Part shown: in pieces, positions 20,150-29,048 of the stretch
Position numbering within the stretch: the stretch's first letter is position 1
How the letters are laid out: each line of letters starts with the position of its first letter
Assembly (NCBI RefSeq): GCF_017349295.1
Contig: NZ_JAFMPK010000025.1
Coordinates: 1-64,000 of the forward strand
Direction of reading: 5' to 3'
DNA length: 64,000 nucleotides
DNA from: Myceligenerans salitolerans
GTDB taxonomy: Bacteria; Actinomycetota; Actinomycetes; Actinomycetales; Cellulomonadaceae
Program-made: the position numbers and the translations under genes
The notes under the pieces: generated by a model
Database searches by the model: none
Seen by the model: only the letters and a program-made list of their open reading frames with translations
Told to the model about the DNA's origin: nothing

Positions 20150-23100
20150 ACGATGCGGCAGCGCGGAGGGGTGTGGCGCACCCCCAGGCGGCCCAGGTCC
20201 TCGGGCGTGAGCGCCGGTGCCGCCGAGACGCACGCCTGCCGCAGCATCGTGTCCTCTTGCTTGTCGAGCGCGCGGCTGATGGTGACCCCGTGCTCCTGCA
20301 CCAGCAGGAGCCGGCCGTGCGCGGCGTACACCGTCCCGGGGTCCGGCTCCGTGCCGGCGGTGCGCAGGCTGGTCGCGATCGTGCCGACCCGCGCGCCGGA
20401 CCGGATGTCGAACAGGGCGAGCAGCGGCCCTTCGTTGCGCACCACCAGCCCGGGCTCCGCCAGCACGGCCAGCACGTCACCGTGCGAACCGGGCGACAGG
20501 AGCGGCAGGAGCGGGCCGCCCTCGGCGACCGCGCCCGTACGGACGGAGCCGTCCTCGGCCAGCGCGACCAGCAGCGGACGCGCGCCCTCGCTCCCCGGCG
20601 TCGCGGGAACCAGGTGGACCTGCGCCATGGCCCCGCCCCGTACCTCCCAGCCGGGTACCGGGCTCGTGAGGTCGAGCACCCGCAGCGACCGGCCGCGCGG
20701 CGCGACGGCGAGCCAGTGGCCGTCGTCGTCCACGGCCACCCGCCCCCGCTCCTCCCACGGCGAGGCGATCAGCGCGCCGATACCCAGCTCGTCGGGCACG
20801 TAGCGAGGCGTCTTCGTCAGATCCGGGTCGAGGAGATAGACCCCACCGGTGGAGTCCACGAGCACCAGATGGTCCGCCGCCCGGTGGGCGCCGACCAGCA
20901 CCGGGCAGACCGACTCCGGATCCTCCAGCCGCCGCGGGAGGCAGCCCTCGGTGTCGAAGGTGGTGAACGCGGTGTGCGCCTCGCGCAGGTGGGCCCGGAA
21001 CTCCGGCAGGGGCTCCGCGGGTGGGTCGAGCGTGCCGCCCGGACCCGGACGGAGCGCGTCGGTGCTGCTGATCCAGGCCCGGCCGTCGGACGCGACCAGC
21101 AGCAGGTCGCCGTCGTCGCGCTGCGTCGTGCGCGCCCGCTCCGGCGACGGCGTGAGCCAAACCGGGAGCACGCGCTCGCCGTCGTGCAGGCCCGGAACCT
21201 CGACCGTGCCCTTCTCGTGGACCTGGACGGTGCCGTCCGGCCAGGAGAGGGCCGTCGTGGCCGCGTGCTCCGGCAGCCGGTCCCCCGAGCGGGAGGCGAC
21301 GACGGGCGCCGCGGCCGGGTCGTCGGCGATGCCGGGCGGGAAGTCCATGTCGCTGCTCTCCCGCGTGGTGCGCCACAGGGACAGCGTCTCGCCGTCGGCG
21401 GCGACCACACGGTCCTCGGGAGCGAGCACGACCAGGGCACCCGGTGCGGCCCCGGTGAGGTGCCAGGTCCGCGTGCGGGGCCACAGCATGTCGCGCGGTG
21501 CGGTGCAGGCGACCAGCCCGTCGTCCGTGCGTACGAGGGCGCGGGCGCCGGCGTCGTCCACCGCGGCCAGTTCCGGGTCGCGCCAGCCGAGCGGCACCGG
21601 GCACGACATGGTGTCCGGGACGCCGTCGTCGGCCCGGGTGAGCGGGTGGTGGAGCCTGACCCGCGTGGCGGTACCGGTACCGGTCAGCCCCGCCCAGGTG
21701 GTGAGCGACGGCGCCGGGATCGTGCCGGCCGGGGCGGGGTCCGGCGCACCACCCGGGGCCGGTGCGAGGGTGTCGAGGCTCAGCGTGCGGGACTCGCCGG
21801 TCCGCGGGTCGGCGACGACGACCCGGCGGCTCGCGTCCGCCCGCAGGGCGCCCGCGGCGACGTCCACGGCGACGGCGCGGACGGCGTCGTCGGGATCGTC
21901 GCCGGCGGTGCAGCGCGAGGCGGGGCTGGCGAAGAAGGCATGCGTGCGCGCGGCGACCGTCCGGAGCCCGAGGTCGCCCTCGGGACCGCTGAGGGCGACG
22001 CGCAGGAGCTGGTGCGTGGCCCCGCCGGGACACGTGCCCCGTGTCTCGTAGGCGACGAGGAGGGCGTCGCCGGAGGCGGTGACCGCCACGGCCGTGGGGT
22101 CGAGGCGTTCGTCGTCGGCCACGTCGAGGAGCGGGCGGTAGAGGCGCACCAGCTCACCGTCGTCGGCGAGCGGGCCGGCGTCGTCGGAGAACCTGCCGAG
22201 GATCACCCCCGCGGCGTCGATCGCCGCGACCACGCGCCCGTCGTCGCTCCCGGCGACGGCGCTGGTGGTCGCCAGGCCGGGATCCGGGAGAGTGACGCCC
22301 GCGCCGGGCAGGATCTCCGGGTCGCCGTCGTCGGGGTTCCAGCGCAGGAGCCCGCCCGTGGCCGTGCGTCCCACCGCGCCGGTGCCGGTGGCGGCCAGCG
22401 CCGTCACGCCCGGGGTGTCCACGGTGCGCAGGAGGTGCTGGTCGTCGGTCGGCGTGTCGAGCGTGGCGGTGAGGAAGGCGTGCCGGGTCTGCGTCCCGGG
22501 CGCGCGGTGATACGCCTCGGCCGCGAGGTACTGGGCGAGGTCGGGGTTCTCCGCCCGGCTCGCGTGCGACGCCGCGGCGAGCAGGTGGGCGTCGCTCTCG
22601 TACGACGAGGCCGCTTCCCGTTCGGCGGAGTGGCTGGCGAGCGCGCCGTTCACGACCGAGAGAGCGAGCAGCACCGACAGGGCGGCGGTGAGCGCGCGGG
22701 CGCGGCGGTTGAGGTGGCGTTGCGCGGTGATGTGCGCGCTGAGGACGTCCTCCTTGGCGGCGTTGCGCAGCGGGGCGGCCAGCTCGGCGAGCGCGTTGGG
22801 GAGCTCGGGGTGGTTGCTGCGGCCGGGGTCACGCCGCGGACCGCGCAGGTCGACCCAGCGGGGCTCGCGGTCGAGGTGCTCGACCAGGGCGGGCGGCAGG
22901 GCGGTGGTCGCCTCGGCGTCGATCCGGCCGGCAGCGTGGTCGAAGACGATCTCGCCGCTCGTCAGGGCGATGTAGACGGTGTGGATGCTGCGTTCGGCGA
23001 GCCACCAGCGCACCTCCTTGTCGACCCATTCCGACGCGGCGGCGCCCGGAGAGGCGAACACGATGAGACGGTCCGAGGCGGCGAGGCAGTTCTTGATCTC

Positions 23101-23489
23101 CAGCCACAGATGGGGGTGGGCCGCGAGGCCCGAGCGGTCCACGAAGAGCCTCAGGTCACGATCGTCCGACGGGCCCGCCGCGCCCTTGCCGAAGCCGCGC
23201 AGCATCGCCTGGACGCGGGGCACGAAGTCACCCTCGGCGCTGCGGCTGTAGGAGAGGAACGCGTCGTAGTGCTTGCGGCGAGGTCTGGCGGGCGGGGTGG
23301 CTGGGGGGACGTGGTCCGGCATCGAGCTCCCTTGTTCGACCCCAAAGAGGATATAAGGGAAATCGATGGCGGCGCCGGATTCCACGGCCCCTGTCCCGGC
23401 CGCCGGGGCGAGCGCCGACCGCGGGCGCGTCAGATCCCCGTAAGAAGCGCATAACCAGGCCGTAAGGGTCGTTCGCGTGCTCCGCGCCA

Positions 23490-23495
23490 TAGCGT
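23490..23495 (+). promoter_or_regulatory. -10 element TAGCGT (leaderless or very short leader)
   Basis: TAGCGT ends 7 nt before the ATG of the small lipoprotein gene. Confidence 0.55.
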
Positions 23496-23502
23496 TGGGG
23501 GC

Positions 23503-23775
23503 ATGAAGATCACCCGGAGCCGCCGTGTCGCGGCCGTCGCCCTGTCCGCCCTCACCGCCGCCACGCTGCTGGCCGGCTGCAACGACTCCGAACCCGCCGA
23601 GGACGACATGTCCCCGACGAGTACGGAGGAGATGTCCGACGGCGAGATGTCCGAGGACGAGATGTCCGACGAGGAGATGTCCGACGAGGAGATGTCGGAG
23701 GACGAGGACATGGGGAGCGAGGACTCCATGGACGACGAGAACATGGACGACGAGAACATGGACGGCGACAGCTGA
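23503..23775 (+). CDS. Small acidic Met-rich repeat lipoprotein
   Basis: Protein of 90 aa. It has a signal peptide with basic start MKITRSRR, hydrophobic core and lipobox LLAGC (Cys26), so it should be anchored on the outer face of the membrane. The mature part is almost only Asp, Glu, Ser and Met in short repeats of the form EMSD-E / DDENM, with a Met every 4-6 residues and net charge strongly negative. Met-rich acidic tails of this type can bind metal ions, but no family is recognised and the function is unknown. It is divergent from the TIR-propeller gene, with 180 bp between the starts. Confidence 0.8.
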   Translation: MKITRSRRVAAVALSALTAATLLAGCNDSEPAEDDMSPTSTEEMSDGEMSEDEMSDEEMSDEEMSEDEDMGSEDSMDDENMDDENMDGDS

Positions 23776-23794
23776 CCCGTACCGGGCCGCGGCG

Positions 23795-23839
23795 CGGCCG
23801 ACCTCCCGACGGCGGGACCCGCTCCCGGGAGGTCGGCCG
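23795..23839 (+). terminator. Hairpin after the Met-rich lipoprotein gene
   Basis: A perfect 14-bp inverted repeat with arms CGGCCGACCTCCCG and CGGGAGGTCGGCCG and a 17-nt loop. It ends the monocistronic lipoprotein transcript. Confidence 0.75.
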
Positions 23840-23891
23840 GCCTCCGGGCGTTCACCGGTCCGGACGCCACGACCGCCGGGCCGCCACACCG

Positions 23892-23897
23892 TAACCT
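23892..23897 (+). promoter_or_regulatory. -10 element TAACCT (leaderless start)
   Basis: TAACCT ends 6 nt before the ATG of the MoxR/CoxD ATPase gene. There is no Shine-Dalgarno sequence. Confidence 0.55.
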
Positions 23898-23903
23898 GAA
23901 CGG

Positions 23904-24785
23904 ATGAACTCACCCGAGGCTCTCGCGGCAGCACTGGGGGAGGCCGGATACCTCGCCGACGAGGAACTGGCGACCGTGGCGCACCTCGCCCGGGCGATGG
24001 AGCGTCCCCTGCTCCTGGAGGGGGAGCCGGGCACCGGCAAGACCGCGCTCGCCGAGGCCCTGGCCCGAACCGGCGGCGCGCCCCTGATCCGGCTGCAGTG
24101 CTACGAGGGCATCGACGCCACCCAGGCGCTGTACGACTGGGACTTCGGCCGGCAGATCCTGCACCTGCGCACGCTGGAGGCCGCAGCGGCGTCGTCGGAC
24201 CGGGCCGGCCTCGAGGTCGAGACGACCGAGCGCTCCCTGTTCGACGAGCGGTTCCTCCTGGCCCGGCCCGTGTTGCAGGCACTGCGGACCACCCCCTCGG
24301 TCCTGCTGGTGGACGAGATCGACCGCGCCGACGACGAGTTCGAGGCGTTCCTCCTGGAGGTGCTGTCGGGCTGGACGGTGACGATCCCGGAGCTCGGCAC
24401 GATCCGCGCCACGACACCGCCCACCGTCGTCCTGACGTCGAACCGCACGCGCGAGCTGCACGACGCCCTCAAGCGCCGCTGTCTGTACCACTGGATCGAC
24501 CATCCGGACCTGGAGCGGGAGGTGGCGATCGTGCGGGTCCGCCTGCCGCAGGTCGCCGAGACGCTGGCCCGCCAGGTCGCCGGCTGCGTCCAGCGGCTGC
24601 GCGGGGAACCGCTGCTCAAGCCCCCGGGGGTCGCCGAGACGCTCGACTGGGCGCGCGCCCTGGAGCGCCTCGGTGCCACGACGCTCGACCTCGACGCCGC
24701 GTCCCGCACGCTCGGCGCGGTGGTGAAGTACCGCGAGGACACCCTCCGCGCACGCGAGGCACTCACCCGCATCCTGGCGGCCTGA
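23904..24785 (+). CDS. MoxR-family AAA ATPase (CoxD-like)
   Basis: Cytoplasmic ATPase of 293 aa. Walker A is GEPGTGKT at residues 40-47 and Walker B is LLVDEID; a sensor-1 TSN lies in VVLTSNRTRELHDALKRRC. CoxD-type MoxR ATPases act with a VWA partner (CoxE) to remodel molybdenum hydroxylases, as in maturation of the CODH Cu-Mo site. The ATG at 23904 begins an operon in which the VWA gene starts 2 bp after this stop and XdhC follows, all upstream of CoxSLM. It is probably the chaperone motor for the hydroxylase encoded at 28.6-32.3 kb. Confidence 0.9.
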   Translation: MNSPEALAAALGEAGYLADEELATVAHLARAMERPLLLEGEPGTGKTALAEALARTGGAPLIRLQCYEGIDATQALYDWDFGRQILHLRTLEAAAASSDRAGLEVETTERSLFDERFLLARPVLQALRTTPSVLLVDEIDRADDEFEAFLLEVLSGWTVTIPELGTIRATTPPTVVLTSNRTRELHDALKRRCLYHWIDHPDLEREVAIVRVRLPQVAETLARQVAGCVQRLRGEPLLKPPGVAETLDWARALERLGATTLDLDAASRTLGAVVKYREDTLRAREALTRILAA

Positions 24786-24786
24786 C

Positions 24787-26010
24787 ATGCGCGACGACGA
24801 TCGGGGGGCGGTCACGGTGAACGCGGAGGGCGGGCACGGCGCCGAGCAGGTCCTCCTCGGCTTCGCCCGGGCCCTGCGCGCGGCGGGCGTCGCGGTCACC
24901 CATGACCGCGCCACCGCGTTCCTGCACGCCACCTCTCTGCTCGGGGCGGGCAGCGGTGTCGCCGCCTACCGCGCGGGCCGGGCGACGCTGTGCGGAGGGC
25001 CGGACGACCTGACGCGGTTCGACCAGGTGTTCGCCGCGTGGTTCGGGGCGACGGCCGTCGGCCTGCCGCTGCCGCGCGCCGGGACGGGCACGGGCGACGG
25101 CGCCGCGGCGTCGACCACCGTTCCCGCCCGCACCGGCGCGGCCACGGAGCCCTCCACCGCCGTGCTCCCGTCCGGCCGCGACGCCGCACCCGCCCACCCC
25201 GGGACCGCGCACCCCGGGACCTCGCGGACGCCCGGCGTCGTCCCCGTGCTCGCCGACGACCGGGAGATCCTCCGCCGTCGCGACATCGCCGGCCTCACCG
25301 CGGCGGAACGCCGTGTCCTCGCCGCACAGCTCGCGGCCCTGCGTCCCCGTCCGCCGCTGCGCCGCGCCGCCCGCGCCGTGCCGTGGCGGCGCGGGCGCCC
25401 GGACCTGCACCGCACCCTGCGCGCCTCGCTGCGCCGGGCGGGCGAGCCCGTCCGGGTCGAGCGGCGCCGCCGGGCCCGGGTGCCGCGCCGCGCGGTGCTG
25501 CTGGTGGACGTGTCGGGCTCCATGCGCCCGTACGCCGAGGCCCTCCTCCGCCTCGCGCACGCCGTCGTACGGTCGGCACCGCCGTCCCGCGCGGAGGTGT
25601 TCACACTGGGCACACGCCTCACCCGCGTGACCGACGCCCTGCGGGCCGCCGACCCGGAACGGGCACTGGCCCGCGCCGGCGAACTCGTGCCCGACTGGGC
25701 CGGCGGCACACGGCTCGCCGAGGCGCTCGCCGCGCTGACGGACCGGCACGGTGCCCGGCTGCGCGGGGCGGTGGTCGTGATCTGCAGCGACGGCTGGGAG
25801 CGCGGCGACCCGGCGGAACTGGCCGCACGTGCCGCCCGGCTGCGTCGTCTCGCCCGTGCGGTGATCTGGGTGAACCCGCACCGCGGCAAGGCAGGCTACC
25901 GGCCGGTGCAGTCCGGGATCGCGGCGGTACTGCCGCACGTGGACCACTTCCTCGCGGGGCATTCGCTCGCGACGTTCGAAGAGGCGCTGGAGGTGCTCGC
26001 GCATGCGTGA
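24787..26010 (+). CDS. VWA domain protein (CoxE-like)
   Basis: Partner of the MoxR ATPase, 407 aa. The C-terminal half is a von Willebrand A domain with the metal-ion-dependent adhesion motif DVSGSM (in LLVDVSGSMRPY), the TLGTRLTRV strand and GGTRLAEAL. The N-terminal half is alpha-helical with a Thr/Ala/Pro-rich linker at about residues 100-150. CoxE proteins couple with CoxD to complete molybdenum hydroxylase maturation. The ATG at 24787 is 2 bp after the ATPase stop, and its own stop overlaps the XdhC gene by 8 bp, so the three genes are translationally linked. Confidence 0.88.
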   Translation: MRDDDRGAVTVNAEGGHGAEQVLLGFARALRAAGVAVTHDRATAFLHATSLLGAGSGVAAYRAGRATLCGGPDDLTRFDQVFAAWFGATAVGLPLPRAGTGTGDGAAASTTVPARTGAATEPSTAVLPSGRDAAPAHPGTAHPGTSRTPGVVPVLADDREILRRRDIAGLTAAERRVLAAQLAALRPRPPLRRAARAVPWRRGRPDLHRTLRASLRRAGEPVRVERRRRARVPRRAVLLVDVSGSMRPYAEALLRLAHAVVRSAPPSRAEVFTLGTRLTRVTDALRAADPERALARAGELVPDWAGGTRLAEALAALTDRHGARLRGAVVVICSDGWERGDPAELAARAARLRRLARAVIWVNPHRGKAGYRPVQSGIAAVLPHVDHFLAGHSLATFEEALEVLAHA

Positions 26011-27148
26011 CGTGCTCGACGAACTGCTGGCCTGGTGGCGCGACGGCCACGCGGTCGGGATGGCCACGGTCGTGGCCACGTTCCGCTCGGCGCCGCGTCC
26101 CCCCGGTGCCGCCATGCTGGTGGGCCCCGGCCCCGACGGCGCGCCGCCCGTCGCGGTGGGCTCCGTGTCCGGCGGCTGCGTGGAGGGCGCGGTGTTCGAC
26201 CTGGCGAGCGACGTGGCCAGGACCGGCAGGCCGGTGCTGGAGCGGTACGGGATCTCCGACGACGACGCGTTCGCCGTCGGCCTCACCTGCGGCGGGATCC
26301 TCGACGTGTTCGTGGAGCGGGTCGACCCCGCGGGGTTCGGCGACCTCGGCGAGGTCGCCGCGGACATCGCCGCCGGCCGCCCGGTCGCGGTGGCCACCGT
26401 CGTGGAGCACCCGGACGAGCGGCTCCTCGGCCGCCGGCTGGTCGTCCGGCCGAGCGGCCCGGCCGGCGGCCCGCAGGTCTCGGGAAGCCTGGGCGGCGAG
26501 CGCCTGACCGGCGCGGTGGCCGACGACGCCCTCGGCCTGCTCGCCGGCGGGCTCAGCGACACCCTCACCTACGGGCCGGACGGCGAACGTCGGGGCGAGG
26601 GCTGCCGGGTGTTCGTCTCCGCCCACGCGCCGCGCCCGCGGATGCTCGTGTTCGGCGCGATCGACTTCGCGGCGGCCACGGCACGGATCGGTGCGTTCCT
26701 CGGCTACCGGGTCACCGTCTGCGACGCCCGGCCGGTGTTCGCCACCGCGACACGCTTCCCCGACGCGGACGAGGTGGTGACCGACTGGCCCCACCGCTAT
26801 CTCGCCGCCGAGGCGGACGCCGGCCGGATCGACGAGCGCGCGGTGATCTGCGTGCTCACCCACGACCCCAAGTTCGACGTACCGGTCCTGGAGCGGGCGC
26901 TGCGCCTGGACGTGGCCTACGTCGGGGCCATGGGCTCGCGCCGCACGCACGAGGACCGCCTCGCCCGGCTCCGGGACGCGGGCGTCCCCGACGGCGCCCT
27001 GGCGCGTCTGCACAGCCCGATCGGTCTGGACCTGGGCTCGCGCACACCCGAGGAGACGGCGGTGAGCATCGCCGCGGAGATCGTCTCGGCGCGCTGGGGC
27101 GGCTCGGGCCGGGCACTGACGACCACGCGGGGCCGGATCCATCACTAG
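26003..27148 (+). CDS. XdhC/CoxF-family molybdenum-cofactor insertion protein
   Basis: Protein of 381 aa that in characterised relatives binds molybdopterin cofactor and helps sulfurate and insert it into xanthine-dehydrogenase-type enzymes. The N-terminal XdhC domain has GSVSGGCVEGAVF and LTCGGILDVF. The C-terminal Rossmann-like domain has MLVFGAIDFAAATARIGAFLG and ends with the typical HSPIGLDLGSRTPEETAVSIAAE. The ATG at 26003 overlaps the VWA gene by 8 bp. Its stop TAG forms part of the next gene's TAGGGT element. Confidence 0.92.
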   Translation: MRDVLDELLAWWRDGHAVGMATVVATFRSAPRPPGAAMLVGPGPDGAPPVAVGSVSGGCVEGAVFDLASDVARTGRPVLERYGISDDDAFAVGLTCGGILDVFVERVDPAGFGDLGEVAADIAAGRPVAVATVVEHPDERLLGRRLVVRPSGPAGGPQVSGSLGGERLTGAVADDALGLLAGGLSDTLTYGPDGERRGEGCRVFVSAHAPRPRMLVFGAIDFAAATARIGAFLGYRVTVCDARPVFATATRFPDADEVVTDWPHRYLAAEADAGRIDERAVICVLTHDPKFDVPVLERALRLDVAYVGAMGSRRTHEDRLARLRDAGVPDGALARLHSPIGLDLGSRTPEETAVSIAAEIVSARWGGSGRALTTTRGRIHH

Positions 27149-27151
27149 GGT
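27146..27151 (+). promoter_or_regulatory. -10 element TAGGGT overlapping the XdhC stop codon
   Basis: TAGGGT ends 6 nt before the ATG of the GH10 gene and contains the XdhC stop codon TAG. An internal leaderless promoter is likely. Confidence 0.5.
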
Positions 27152-27157
27152 GCCACC

Positions 27158-28474
27158 ATGACGTCGTCGTCCCTCTTCACTCCGCCCGTGACCCACCGGC
27201 CCGACCCCTCGCTCGCCCACCGGCGCGCGCGGGCGCACCTGACCCTGCACGGCCCCGACGGCGAGGCGCTCGCCGACCGGGACGTCGTCGTGCGGCAGAC
27301 GCGGCACGCGTTCTGGTTCGGGTGCATCGGGTTCGACCTGGTGGACCTCGCGAACGCCGACTCGCGCGATCCGGGGTACGACCAGCGCCTCGCCGACGCG
27401 TGGCTCGGCGTCTTCAACCAGGCCACCCTGCCCTTCTACTGGGGGACGTTCGAGCCCGCGCGGGGCACGCCGGGAACCGCGCGGCTGCGCCGGGCCGCGG
27501 AGTGGTTCGCGGAGCGGGGCGTCGCGGTCAAGGGCCACCCCCTGGTGTGGCACACGGTCCAGCCGGGATGGCTGCTGGACGTGGCCCGCGCGGGCGGCGA
27601 CGCCGTGACCGGCGCCGGGCTCGCCGAGGTGGAGCGGCTGCAGCGCGAGCGCATCCGGCGGGACGTGGCCGACATGGCGGGCGTCATCGACACCTGGGAC
27701 GCGATCAACGAGGTGGTGATCATGCCGGTCTTCACCGCGGAGGACAACGCGATCACCCCGCTCGCCCGGGCGCGCGGACGCGTGGAGATGATCCGGATGG
27801 CGTTCGAGGAGGCGCGGGCGGCCAACCCGTCCGCGACCCTTCTGTTGAACGATTTCGACATGTCCACGGCGTACGAGTGCCTCATCGAGGCCGTGCTGGA
27901 GGCCGGCATCCGCATCGACCGGCTCGGCCTGCAGTCACACATGCACCAGGGATGGTGGGGCGAGGAGAAGACGCTCCGCGTCCTGGAGCGCTTCGGGCGC
28001 TACGGCATCCCCATCCACCTGACCGAGACTACGCTGCTGTCGGGCGACCTCATGCCGGAACACGTGGTGGACCTCAACGACTGGCAGGTCGACGAGTGGC
28101 CCAGCACGCCCGAGGGCGAGGCCCGTCAGGCCGAGGAGCTGGAGGCGTACCTGCGGCTGCTGCTCGCGCACCCGAACGTGGAGGCGTTCACCTACTGGGG
28201 GCTGAGCGACCGCGGCATGTGGCTGAACGCGCCCGGCGGCCTGCTGCGTGCGGACGGCTCGCCGAAGCCGGCCTACGAGCGTCTCCGCGACCTCGTCCGT
28301 GGCGAGTGGTGGCTGGCGCCCACCCCGCTGCGCACGGACGCCGGCGGGCGGGTGGACGTGACCGGCTTCCTCGGCGACTACGAGCTCTCCCTTCCCGGCG
28401 CGCCGGGCGGCCCGGCGCTCCCCTTCTCCCTCGACGCTCCCGGTCCCGTGGAGCAGACGCTGCGTCTGACCTGA
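27158..28474 (+). CDS. Glycoside hydrolase family 10 enzyme (endo-beta-xylanase-like), intracellular
   Basis: TIM-barrel glycosidase of 438 aa that should cleave beta-1,4-xylan or xylo-oligosaccharides by a retaining mechanism. The acid/base is E185 in WDAINEVV and the nucleophile is E290 in [17 protein letters not shown] and [11 protein letters not shown] are further GH10 signatures. No signal peptide, membrane segment or carbohydrate-binding module is present, so it would act on imported oligosaccharides, or on something else. A leading ~45 residues form a beta-strand-rich segment before the barrel. Its place between XdhC and CoxS genes is unexpected. TAGGGT 6 nt upstream suggests its own leaderless transcript. 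Confidence 0.87.
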   Translation: MTSSSLFTPPVTHRPDPSLAHRRARAHLTLHGPDGEALADRDVVVRQTRHAFWFGCIGFDLVDLANADSRDPGYDQRLADAWLGVFNQATLPFYWGTFEPARGTPGTARLRRAAEWFAERGVAVKGHPLVWHTVQPGWLLDVARAGGDAVTGAGLAEVERLQRERIRRDVADMAGVIDTWDAINEVVIMPVFTAEDNAITPLARARGRVEMIRMAFEEARAANPSATLLLNDFDMSTAYECLIEAVLEAGIRIDRLGLQSHMHQGWWGEEKTLRVLERFGRYGIPIHLTETTLLSGDLMPEHVVDLNDWQVDEWPSTPEGEARQAEELEAYLRLLLAHPNVEAFTYWGLSDRGMWLNAPGGLLRADGSPKPAYERLRDLVRGEWWLAPTPLRTDAGGRVDVTGFLGDYELSLPGAPGGPALPFSLDAPGPVEQTLRLT

Positions 28475-28556
28475 GCTCACCTGTGGCGGATCACGGTCGC
28501 CCCGGCGTACCGTGATCCGTGTCACACCGTCACAACGCAGTGGCAGAGGAGCGTCC

Positions 28557-29048
28557 ATGACCAGGATCGAGCTCACCGTCGACGGCGCGAAGGTGTCCGA
28601 CGACGTCGAACCCCGCCTGCTGCTCGTGCAGTACCTGCGCGAGCACCTCGGCAAGACCGGAACCGTGATCGGCTGCGACACCGCCAGCTGCGGCGCCTGC
28701 ACCGTCCACCTCGACGGCCGGAGCGTGAAGTCGTGCAACGTCCTGGCCGTGCAGGCCGACGGCGCCTCGGTCACCACCATCGAAGGACTCCCCGCCGACG
28801 GCGCCCTGCACCCCGTCCAGGAGGCGTTCCGGGAGTGCCACGCGCTGCAGTGCGGATTCTGCACCCCCGGCATGATCATGCAGGCCGCCGACCTGCTGGC
28901 CGAGAACCCCGCGCCCACCGAGGACGAGATCCGCCGCGGCCTCGAGGGCAACCTCTGCCGGTGCACCGGCTACCACAACATCGTGCGCGCGGTGCGGCAC
29001 GCGGCAGGCCCCTCCGTCGCGCACGGCACGGACGGAGGCACGGCATGA
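28557..29048 (+). CDS. CoxS-like [2Fe-2S] subunit of a molybdenum hydroxylase
   Basis: Iron-sulfur subunit of 163 aa carrying electrons between the molybdenum and FAD subunits. The plant-type N-terminal cluster uses C40, C45, C48 and C60; the C-terminal helical-domain cluster uses C99, C102, C134 and C136 (CGFC...NLCRC). The ATG at 28557 follows AGAGGAG; an upstream start at 28512 is unnecessary. It overlaps the large-subunit gene by ATGA, giving the order S-L-M. Confidence 0.95.
   Translation: MTRIELTVDGAKVSDDVEPRLLLVQYLREHLGKTGTVIGCDTASCGACTVHLDGRSVKSCNVLAVQADGASVTTIEGLPADGALHPVQEAFRECHALQCGFCTPGMIMQAADLLAENPAPTEDEIRRGLEGNLCRCTGYHNIVRAVRHAAGPSVAHGTDGGTA

Noticed and set aside
23323-24417. 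N-terminal extension of the TIR protein by 365 codons
   Set aside because: The extra stretch is antisense to the lipoprotein and MoxR genes, and the ATG at 23322 has a good Shine-Dalgarno directly before the TIR domain.
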